From: CAYTLW01 sp964438735
GTDB taxonomy: Bacteria; Myxococcota_A; UBA9042
NCBI GenBank assembly: GCA_964438735.1
Contig: CAYTLW010000004.1
Coordinates: 62,001 to 126,000, forward strand
Reading direction: 5' to 3'
Length of the DNA stretch: 64,000 nt
Under the pieces are notes generated by a model. The model did not search any database and was not told the origin of the DNA. It worked only from the letters and a program-made list of their open reading frames with translations. Positions 36,072 to 44,832 of the stretch are shown here, piece after piece. The first letter of the stretch is position 1. Each line of letters opens with the position of its first letter. A program made the translations under genes and the position numbers.

Positions 36072-36840
36072 GACCCTGCGCGGCCTGGTGACGCGCTGGC
36101 TGCGCGTGCCCGAAGCGCCCGAACCGCCGGCAGGCTCCGAAGGCACCTTGACCGTATTCCAGCCCGGTGAGCGTTACGTGCGCTACAAGATGGTTGGCTG
36201 GTGGCTCGGTCATGCGTCGCTCTTTCTCTTCATCCTGTCGCCCACCGTGCTGGCGCCGGCGCTGATCCTGCTGGGTGCCCGGCTGCGATCTGAGGCCATG
36301 TGGCTGGGCGCGCTGGCCATGTGCATCGTGGCGGTGTTCTGCTTGTTGGGCTGGGTCGCCTTCATGGTCGCCACCTGGGTCACCGTGCGCATGGATCGCG
36401 ACCTGCGCTGGTACATGGTCACCGACCGCGCGGTCCGCATCCGCGAAGGCGTCTGGTTCGTGCGCGAGATGACCCTGACCTTCGACAACATCCAGAACGT
36501 CTCGGTCGCCCAGGGCCCCCTGCAACGCTACTTCGGCCTCGCCGATGTGCAGGTACAGACCGCCGGCGGTGGTGGTGTGCAGGCCGGCGCCGAGGGCGCC
36601 GCGCAGGATACCCTGCATACCGGCTTCTTCCGCGGCGTCGAGGATGCGGCGGCGATTCGCGACTTTCTGATTGAGCGAATGCGCACCGGTCGGGACTCCG
36701 GGCTTGGCGATCCGGACGATCCCGCGCTGGCCAGGCGTGCAACTCAGCAGGGCCTGTCGCCCGCGGCCATGGCTGCGTTGCGCGAGGTCGCTGGACAGAC
36801 GCGTGCCCTACGGGATGTGCTGGCCGGCAAGGCCCGGTGA
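36064..36840 (+). CDS. Second bacterial PH-domain (bPH2) membrane protein
   Basis: A 258-residue protein with two hydrophobic segments (ASLFLFILSPTVLAPALILL, MCIVAVFCLLGWVAFMVATW) and then a bPH2 domain: WYMVTDRAVRIREGVWFVRE, LTFDNIQNVSVAQGPLQRYF, GLADVQVQTAGGGG. It parallels the preceding protein with an extra N-terminal cytoplasmic stretch and a C-terminal tail after the PH domain. Pairs of bPH2 proteins are often adjacent, as in ydbS-ydbT. ATG 36064 overlaps the end of the first gene by 8 bp. Confidence 0.8.
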   Translation: MFETLRGLVTRWLRVPEAPEPPAGSEGTLTVFQPGERYVRYKMVGWWLGHASLFLFILSPTVLAPALILLGARLRSEAMWLGALAMCIVAVFCLLGWVAFMVATWVTVRMDRDLRWYMVTDRAVRIREGVWFVREMTLTFDNIQNVSVAQGPLQRYFGLADVQVQTAGGGGVQAGAEGAAQDTLHTGFFRGVEDAAAIRDFLIERMRTGRDSGLGDPDDPALARRATQQGLSPAAMAALREVAGQTRALRDVLAGKAR

Positions 36841-36888
36841 AGTAGCGGTCTCTGCTTGTTTCTGTCAGGAAGTCTCGAGCTGGCCGCG

Positions 36889-38358
36889 TCAGGGCCCCGA
36901 GCAGCAATCCAGGTCGAGGATCTCGCCGTTGGTATAGTCATCGACCCGTAGATCCGGCCGCGGTCGGTCGGTCACGGCCTTCAACTCCGACGTACCGTGC
37001 ACGTCGATGTAGCGTGTCCAGACGCCAGGGCAGAGATTGTCGAAAGCGCAGCCGTCGCAGGTCTCTTTGGGTTTGACCCGCTCGGGATCGGCCAGGGTGC
37101 CGGTGTAGTCGCCCATCAGGTCGTAGTGGTCGATGTAATCCGGCGCCACGCAGGGCGGCAGGGCGCAGCATTGGGAGCTCTCGACCCGCAGACCGGTCTC
37201 GCGGCCCATCTCGAAGGCGCCGACGAAGGGCGTCAGGCACTCGGTGAACGAGGGCAGCAGCGCGTGATGTGACCAGGCGTGGCCGCGCGGGATGGGATAG
37301 CTGAACTGCAGCCGCTCCAGGGCGCCTCCCCACCGATCCCAGCACCAGCGACCAAACGCGGGCAGGTGGGCCAGGCTGGGGCGCATGACCACGGCGGTGA
37401 TCTTGATGCGGAAGCCCATCTTGGCGGCCAGGTCGATGGCGCGCACCTTGCGGGCGTGTCGTTCGGTGGCGGGGCCTTTTGCGAGCACGGCGCGCGGCGG
37501 CAGGGAGGGGCCCTTGCCGTCGATGGAGAAGCGCTGCGCCAGGGGTTTGTCGGGCACATCCAGCGCGCCCGTCATCATGTCCGAGATGTGTGGATCGGCC
37601 GCGTGCAGGGAGAAACCCAGGCCCAGCCGTTCGCGATAGGGCAGGTAGGGCTCCAGCGCGCCCGGCTCGCCGAAGCGGATGCCATTGGTCTGCACGATGA
37701 TCTCGTCGGCGCCACGCTCCCAGGCCAGTCTGACGAAGTCGGGCAGGTCCTTGACCAGGGTCGGCTCGCCGCCGGAGAAGATGACCTGGCTGAGCGAACC
37801 GGCCGGCAGGCGCTTGAGGATGTCGCGCAGGGCCGACTTGGAGGTGACCAGGTTGGCGTTGCCTTCGGTGGCGTTGCAGAACATGCAGTTCTCGTCGCAC
37901 TGGTCGGTGACCCGGATGTAGAGCTTCTTGCCCGGCGACACCTCCAGGTACTTCTCCTGCCCCGGCCGGACGAAGTAGCGCGAAAAGAGCTCGTCCACCG
38001 ACCAGCCGCGCGTGGCGGTGACCGTCTGCAGGCGTTTGCCCACCTCGCGTAGCAGCGCCTCCATGCGCCGGTCGAAGGCCTCGCCGCGATAGGAGACATT
38101 CCACGCATTGGTGCGGAAGAAGGCGGCGCTGTCCTCATCGTGGGGACGAAGCAGCACGGCAAAGGGCACCGCGTCGCCGTTGACCGTCACGCCCATGCGC
38201 AAGTGGTCGCCTTCGTGAGTCCAATCGCTGACCTGGACCACGCCCAGCCGATCGCCGGCGCGGATCTCACACGGGGCGCCAAAGTCGTCGAAGAAGCGCT
38301 CAAGGCGCGGCACGGCGTCTTTGTCCTTGGGAATTACGGCGTGATCGAACAGGGCCAT
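36889..38358 (-). CDS. Radical SAM protein with SPASM-like C-terminal cysteines
   Basis: A 489-residue protein. The SAM cluster motif CDENCMFC (C154, C158, C161) opens the radical SAM domain, with FSGGEPTLVKDL (GGE), VQTNGIRF and LGFSLHAADPHISDMMTG following. The C-terminal part carries SSQCCALPPC and CDGCAFDNLCPGVW, like the auxiliary-cluster ligands of SPASM/twitch proteins, and the chain ends DLDCCSGP. The first ~140 residues do not match a domain I know. SPASM proteins usually modify peptides or act in cofactor synthesis; no precursor peptide or partner is evident next door. The gene diverges from the repeat-bracketed cassette. Confidence 0.82.
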   Translation of the reverse strand: MALFDHAVIPKDKDAVPRLERFFDDFGAPCEIRAGDRLGVVQVSDWTHEGDHLRMGVTVNGDAVPFAVLLRPHDEDSAAFFRTNAWNVSYRGEAFDRRMEALLREVGKRLQTVTATRGWSVDELFSRYFVRPGQEKYLEVSPGKKLYIRVTDQCDENCMFCNATEGNANLVTSKSALRDILKRLPAGSLSQVIFSGGEPTLVKDLPDFVRLAWERGADEIIVQTNGIRFGEPGALEPYLPYRERLGLGFSLHAADPHISDMMTGALDVPDKPLAQRFSIDGKGPSLPPRAVLAKGPATERHARKVRAIDLAAKMGFRIKITAVVMRPSLAHLPAFGRWCWDRWGGALERLQFSYPIPRGHAWSHHALLPSFTECLTPFVGAFEMGRETGLRVESSQCCALPPCVAPDYIDHYDLMGDYTGTLADPERVKPKETCDGCAFDNLCPGVWTRYIDVHGTSELKAVTDRPRPDLRVDDYTNGEILDLDCCSGP

Positions 38359-38411
38359 AGGGCCGGCACCTCCTGGCCGATCAGGCTAGCGTGCGCCGGC
38401 GATTCTGCCCA

Positions 38412-38540
38412 GTTGTGAATCGCCTGGCACCCTACAAAACGGCGAGTTGTGAATCAAAGGCACCCTACAAAACGGCGAGTTGTGAATCAAAGGCACCCTA
38501 CAAAACGGCGAGTTGTGAATCAAACGCACCCTACAAATCG
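38412..38540. repeat. 33-bp direct repeat array (three full units and one partial)
   Basis: Units begin GTTGTGAATC and contain CACCCTACAAA, starting at 38412, 38446, 38479 and 38512 (periods 34, 33, 33). Units 2 and 3 are identical; units 1 and 4 differ slightly. There are no spacers, so it is not a CRISPR array. Because 33 bp is 11 codons, one frame reads (APYKTASCESK)n, but it has no ribosome binding site and I treat it as non-coding. Degenerate copies recur after the adjacent gene. Confidence 0.85.
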
Positions 38541-38600
38541 CACCTGCATGTCTTCTTGTCGAATGGCGAGTTGGACCTATTCTAAGTCGCGGAGGCCCGG

Positions 38601-39281
38601 ATGCCGGCTACCCTCGGCCGGCACCTGCAGGGCGCCTGCCAGCTTCTGCTGTCCGAGTTGTGCGCAATGCAAGACAATCGACCATCGCCACACAACCTGC
38701 AGGTCGCGCAGGATCGCCTGGCGCAGCGGCGCGAGCATTCGGGTCTGTGGGCGCAAGTGCCAGACAGACTCCTCGAGCGCATGATACGGGCGCAGACGGT
38801 CCAGTTGATCGCGGCGTCGGTGTTCACATCGGTGCTGCTCGCCGGCGCTCTGAGCTACTTGTTCGAGTTCCTGGTCTGGGGCGAGGCTCGACACGAAGTG
38901 ACCGCCCTCGTCTGCGCTGTCGCGCTCTTCGTCTCGGGCTTCGTCGCGTCCTTGATTATCATCTTCATCCAGAAGATGCGGCGCGATGAACGATCAGCGA
39001 AGGAAGCGGAGATGCGCCTGAACGACGAGCTGCGGCAAGCGCTCGCGACGATTCGCACGCTTCGCGGCATCATCCCAATCTGCGCCTGGTGCAAGTCGGT
39101 GCGCGATGACGAAGGGTATTGGAAGCGCGTCGATACCTATATCTCCGAAAACTCGGCGGCGAGCTTCAGTCACGGGATGTGTCCGTGCTGCGAGGAGAAG
39201 ATGGCGGCCGGTGTCGACGCGATTGCAGCGTCGCCGCCGAGCGAAGACAGCCCCCTGGGCCGACGGGTCGGCAACGAATAG
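38601..39281 (+). CDS. Two-helix membrane protein with a C-terminal CxxCK...HGxCPxC domain
   Basis: A 226-residue protein. Two TM segments (QLIAASVFTSVLLAGALSYL; ALVCAVALFVSGFVASLIII) are followed by a coiled-coil stretch (KEAEMRLNDELRQALATIRT) and a domain beginning RGIIPICAWCKSVRDDEGYW and ending SHGMCPCCEEKM. That ~45-residue domain normally follows receiver, PAS or GAF sensors at the C-terminus of signalling proteins; its CxxC...CxxC pattern looks like a metal site, and its function is unknown. Here no sensor domain is present, so the membrane anchor itself may be the input. Start ATG 38601 has GGAGG at 5 nt. The gene is oriented against both neighbours and bracketed by the 33-bp repeats. 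Confidence 0.75.
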   Translation: MPATLGRHLQGACQLLLSELCAMQDNRPSPHNLQVAQDRLAQRREHSGLWAQVPDRLLERMIRAQTVQLIAASVFTSVLLAGALSYLFEFLVWGEARHEVTALVCAVALFVSGFVASLIIIFIQKMRRDERSAKEAEMRLNDELRQALATIRTLRGIIPICAWCKSVRDDEGYWKRVDTYISENSAASFSHGMCPCCEEKMAAGVDAIAASPPSEDSPLGRRVGNE

Positions 39282-39283
39282 CG

Positions 39284-39325
39284 AGTTGCGAATCGCAGTT
39301 GTGAATCGAAGGCACCCTACAAATG
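39284..39325. repeat. Degenerate copies of the 33-bp repeat downstream of the cassette gene
   Basis: A truncated unit (GTTGCGAATCGCA, 39284-39297) is followed by GTTGTGAATCGAAGGCACCC and TACAAATG (39298-39325), in the same orientation as the array at 38412-38540. They begin 2 bp after the stop codon of the bracketed gene. Confidence 0.8.
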
Positions 39326-39342
39326 CCCGGGAACGCTCGTTA

Positions 39343-41106
<1,764 letters not shown>

Positions 41107-41407
41107 GATCCCTCCCGGCCGGTCTTCGAACCGTGGCCGAAGAATGCTGTTCGTCTCGGCCATCGTCCACGCAAGGTCCAGAACCTGCGGTGCCCACGGC
41201 GATAGACACGTCGATGCAGGCGGGTTGGCGTAGTGTTGCTCCACCAATGCCAACAAATTTGCCATGTCCCCCGGGCTCTCCCAGGCTTCTGGATGAGCGC
41301 TCCGGGCGAATCGGGCCAGAGGTCCGGTTCGATTGAGACCCCCGGGGCGAGACATGATGAGCCCCACCACTTCCCGCTCAGCGTGGCGTAGGGGAAGAGG
41401 AGATAAG
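41107..41407. other. 301-bp divergent intergenic region
   Basis: It separates the deacylase-like gene from the first surface-protein gene. I see no gene, repeat or convincing promoter pair; the minus-strand frame is open for 53 codons here but lacks the G/C third-position bias of its neighbours. Confidence 0.5.
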
Positions 41408-42643
41408 ATGCGAAACAATCTGAAATGCATGGCGGTTCTCGCCATCATGCCGTTGACCATGGCCCTGGGCTGTAGTGATGACGGCGGCACGGATCCCACC
41501 CCAACCAAGGACGCCGGCAGCACCGACAGCGGTAGCCAGGACGGCGGCACAGGTACCGACGCGGCTGTCTCCGATGGCGGCGGCACCACCAGCGATGCCG
41601 GCGGCACCACCAGCGATGCGGGCACGGCGGCCGACGCGGGCGCCAGCGACAAGATGCAGACCTGCACCGAAGTCGGCGATTGCGTCATCAAGGCCTGCGC
41701 GCCCAAGTTCGAAAAGGACTGCCACACCAAGTGCCTGGCCGAAGGCGCGGCCGAACCGGCAGCGATAGCCAAGGCGGCACCCGCCCTGTCCTGCATGCAG
41801 AGCATCTGCCTGGCCAAGGAGTGCACCGATACCACCGCCGAGCCGGAGTGCCTCGGCGAATGCATGAACGAGCAATGCCTGGGTTCAGTGCTGACCTGCA
41901 TCGATGATGGCAAGACGGGCGACAAGCCCTGCGCCACCATCAGCGAGTGCTTCGACGCCTGCGGGCTCGACAAGCCCGAGCCCTTCAAGTGCATGAACGC
42001 CTGCCTGAACAGCCTCGACGCCAAGGCCAAGGAGCAGGCCGCCGGCGTGGCCAAGTGCATGAACGACAATCAGGACATGGACAAGTGCTTCCTCGAGGTC
42101 GCCGCCTGCTTCACCGGCGGCAAGACGGGCGACAAACCCTGCGGCCACTTGATGCAATGCATGGGCAAGTGCGACGAGGGCAACAAGGGCGAAGATGATG
42201 GCGGTAAGTGCATGTTCGGTTGCCTGAGCGAGGTCGACGCCGACGCGCAGAAGATCTTCGCCGAGATCGGCCAGAGTGGCTGCTTCGGTGGCGACGAAGA
42301 GGGCGGCGACAAGCAGCCGCCCATCTGCGGCGAGCTGATGTTCAAGTGCGCCCTGCACAACCAGTCCGGCGACATGAAGTGCGCGGACATCTATGGCTGC
42401 GCCGCCAAGTGCGTCGCCGACCAGGAAAAGGGCGGCGGCAAAGCCGACGAGGGCATGTGCTACATGGGCTGCGCCGGCAAGTTGAGCAAGGAGGCCCAGG
42501 GGCAGTTCCTGGCCCTGTCCAAGTGCCGCGGCAAGTGCGAGGCCGGTTGCGCTGGAGACAAGGAGCCCGACACCTGCACGGGCCTCTGCCAGATGAAGGA
42601 TTGCGCCAAGGAGTTGGCGGCCTGCCCGCCGCCCAAGAAGTAG
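41408..42643 (+). CDS. Cys-rich lipoprotein with Asp/Thr-rich linker
   Basis: A 411-residue protein. The signal IMPLTMALGC gives lipid Cys22. Residues about 23-80 are a low-complexity DAGSTDSG/GGTTSDAG linker of the type that lifts domains off the outer membrane in myxobacteria. The rest has about 40 Cys in recurrent units such as SCMQSICLAKECTD, CLGECMNEQCLGSVLTCIDD and CATISECFDACG, spaced like small helical disulfide modules. I recognise no enzyme domain. The start is clear: GAGGAGATAAG precedes ATG 41408. It is the first of five collinear exported-protein genes. Confidence 0.75.
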   Translation: MRNNLKCMAVLAIMPLTMALGCSDDGGTDPTPTKDAGSTDSGSQDGGTGTDAAVSDGGGTTSDAGGTTSDAGTAADAGASDKMQTCTEVGDCVIKACAPKFEKDCHTKCLAEGAAEPAAIAKAAPALSCMQSICLAKECTDTTAEPECLGECMNEQCLGSVLTCIDDGKTGDKPCATISECFDACGLDKPEPFKCMNACLNSLDAKAKEQAAGVAKCMNDNQDMDKCFLEVAACFTGGKTGDKPCGHLMQCMGKCDEGNKGEDDGGKCMFGCLSEVDADAQKIFAEIGQSGCFGGDEEGGDKQPPICGELMFKCALHNQSGDMKCADIYGCAAKCVADQEKGGGKADEGMCYMGCAGKLSKEAQGQFLALSKCRGKCEAGCAGDKEPDTCTGLCQMKDCAKELAACPPPKK

Positions 42644-42808
42644 CGCAGCACACATCATGAGCGACGACGCGGGGGCGTCGGATGGGGTCGACACCTCGTC
42701 CGGCGCCCTCGCCGCGTTCGGCGCCCTGCGGCCGTCCCTGGCAATCGAGCCGGCCCTTCACTACCCTGGTGCGGTCGCTCGCCATGCCGGCGAGAGGGGA
42801 GTCGGCCC

Positions 42809-44806
42809 GTGTCACCTCGCCGCCTGCCAGCCCGCGTCGTCAGACTGCGTCACCCGCTCCTGTCGCTGCTCGTCATCGCCGCCATGCTCGCCATCGTCGC
42901 CAACGGCGCCTGCGGTGAAGATCCGGCCGATACCGAGGCCCCGACCGATGCCGGCGCGGTGGAAGAAGATCTGGGCAACAACCTCGAAGATGCCGACGTC
43001 GAAGATGTCGCCGCAGACGACGTGCCCGTCGACGTGGGAGCGGACGATACGCCGGCCTTCCCCCCCGACGATGTGCCGGTCGAAGACGTCGGCTATATCG
43101 TCAACTGCCCAGGCGGTGAGGGCTGCGCGTGCGAGGACAACGACGAGTGCGACAACGCCTTCTGCATCGTCACCCCGGACGGCCGCAAGTGCGCCGTGCC
43201 GTGCGTGGAGACCTGTGACAAGGGCTGGACCTGCACCCAGCTGGGCGCCAAGGACAGCCTTTTTATCTGCGTGCCCGACTACGTGACCCTGTGCGCGCCT
43301 TGCCAGAAGAGCGCGGACTGCGAGGTGCAGGGCGTCAAGTCGCTTTGCCTGGATTATGGCGCCGACGGCCGCTTCTGCGGCGGTCCCTGCAAGGTCGACG
43401 ATGACTGCCCTCAGGGCTATGGCTGCGAAGACGCCACCGACGGCGAAGGCGGCGCCAGCAAACAATGTCGCTTGAAAGAAGGGGCCACCTGCGCCTGCAG
43501 TTGGTGGGCCAGCGACAGCGGCGCCAAGATGTCCTGCGACGTCACCAACGAGCACGGCAAGTGCCCCGGCACGCGCACCTGCGGCAAGGCTGGCCTGGGC
43601 CCCTGCACCGGCACCGAACCCGCCGCCGAGGTCTGCGACGACCTGGACAATGACTGCGACGGCAAGACCGATGTGCTGCCCGCGTCCGCCACCTGCTCGG
43701 TCAAGACCTTCACGGGCCAGGGCAGCAAGGCGGTCTGCAAAGCGGACGCCGACTGCACCGTCGAGGGCGAGGCCTGCGACGAGGCGGCGGGGCTCTGCAA
43801 GACGCTCATCGGCGAGTGCTCCGGCACCCCCATCTGCACCGCCCAGGGCGACCTGGAGTGCATCAAGGCCAAGCAGGCCAAGTTTGAGCTATGCAACGGC
43901 GAAGACGATGACTGCGACGGCCAGACCGACGAGGATTTCGCCTGGTCCAACCCGTTGACCGGCGCGCCCGCCATCGTCGGCCAGCCCTGTGGACTGGGCC
44001 CCTGCGGCGGCGGCACGGTGAAGTGCGACACGTTGAGCAAGGCTGTCTGCGATGGCGACGCCAAGTCCAAAGCCGAGACCTGCAACGGCGTCGACGACGA
44101 CTGCGATGGCAAGACAGACGAAAAGACCTGCAGCGATGACAACGCCTGCACCGACGATGTCTGCGATGGCGCGGCCGGCAAGTGCAGCAATCCCGTCGCC
44201 CAGAGCTGCGATGACGCCAACCAGTGCACCACCGACAGCTGCGACATGAAGACCGGCACATGCGTCTTCAAGCCCCACGTCGGCGCCTGCGATGACGGCA
44301 ACGCCTGCACCACGGGCGATGTCTGCGGGCTGGCCGGCGGCGTCACGCCCACCTGCATGGCGGGCGCCATCCCGGCCGACTGCGACGACAAGAACCCGTG
44401 CACAGACGACAGCTGCAAGGCCGACTCCGGCTGCGCGGCGTTGCCCAACGCCATCACGCTGGCTTGCTACGACGGCGCCGCCAAGACCGAGGACGTGGGC
44501 CCCTGTCACGGCGGCCACCAGGTCTGCGCCGGCGGCAAGCTGCAGCCGATCTGCGTCGGTCAGGTCATCCCGGCCAAGACCGAGGCCTGCGATGGCATCG
44601 ACGACGATTGCGACGGCACCACGGACGAGGGCTGCGCGGCGGCCAGCGCGGACGTCACCTTCTCGGCGGCGTTCGCCACCTCGGTCAACGACAAGCACAA
44701 GCTGACATGGGAATTGGGCGGCACCAGCCCGACAGGTGCGGCCAAGGGCGACAAACACAGCGTTCGGCTGGGCTTCGTGCAGTGGCTGATGGCGTTGTGG
44801 AAGTAG
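42809..44806 (+). CDS. Exported Cys-rich protein with MopE-type metal-binding motifs
   Basis: A 665-residue protein starting at GTG 42809 (AGGGGAG 8 nt upstream). The N-terminal hydrophobic stretch LLSLLVIAAMLAIVANGAC is a probable lipoprotein-like signal with a non-canonical lipobox. An acidic linker (EDLGNNLEDADVEDVAADDV) precedes the Cys-rich body. Four calcium/copper-type motifs of the MopE class are visible: CDDLDNDCDGKTD, CNGEDDDCDGQTDE, CNGVDDDCDGKTDE and CDGIDDDCDGTTDE, plus CDDxNxCTxDSCD units. The C-terminus (DVTFSAAFATSVNDKHKLTW) is a short beta region without Cys. MopE of Methylococcus is a surface copper binder; here a metal-binding surface role is only suggested. Confidence 0.78.
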   Translation: MSPRRLPARVVRLRHPLLSLLVIAAMLAIVANGACGEDPADTEAPTDAGAVEEDLGNNLEDADVEDVAADDVPVDVGADDTPAFPPDDVPVEDVGYIVNCPGGEGCACEDNDECDNAFCIVTPDGRKCAVPCVETCDKGWTCTQLGAKDSLFICVPDYVTLCAPCQKSADCEVQGVKSLCLDYGADGRFCGGPCKVDDDCPQGYGCEDATDGEGGASKQCRLKEGATCACSWWASDSGAKMSCDVTNEHGKCPGTRTCGKAGLGPCTGTEPAAEVCDDLDNDCDGKTDVLPASATCSVKTFTGQGSKAVCKADADCTVEGEACDEAAGLCKTLIGECSGTPICTAQGDLECIKAKQAKFELCNGEDDDCDGQTDEDFAWSNPLTGAPAIVGQPCGLGPCGGGTVKCDTLSKAVCDGDAKSKAETCNGVDDDCDGKTDEKTCSDDNACTDDVCDGAAGKCSNPVAQSCDDANQCTTDSCDMKTGTCVFKPHVGACDDGNACTTGDVCGLAGGVTPTCMAGAIPADCDDKNPCTDDSCKADSGCAALPNAITLACYDGAAKTEDVGPCHGGHQVCAGGKLQPICVGQVIPAKTEACDGIDDDCDGTTDEGCAAASADVTFSAAFATSVNDKHKLTWELGGTSPTGAAKGDKHSVRLGFVQWLMALWK

Positions 44807-44832
44807 CGCCGCGGGCAAAGGGGAGAGAAGCG

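Noticed and set aside
38412..38540. Repeat array as a CRISPR
   Set aside because: The 33-bp units are directly adjacent with no spacers, and no cas gene is present.
38391..38585. A 64-codon frame through the repeat array encoding an 11-residue repeat
   Set aside because: There is no ribosome binding site or coding bias; the frame is open only because the repeat is a multiple of three.
41107..41265. 53-residue N-terminal extension of the deacylase-like protein
   Set aside because: The codons lack the strong G/C third-position bias of the gene, and family members start at the MKWDTVIRGG position, which has a good ribosome site.
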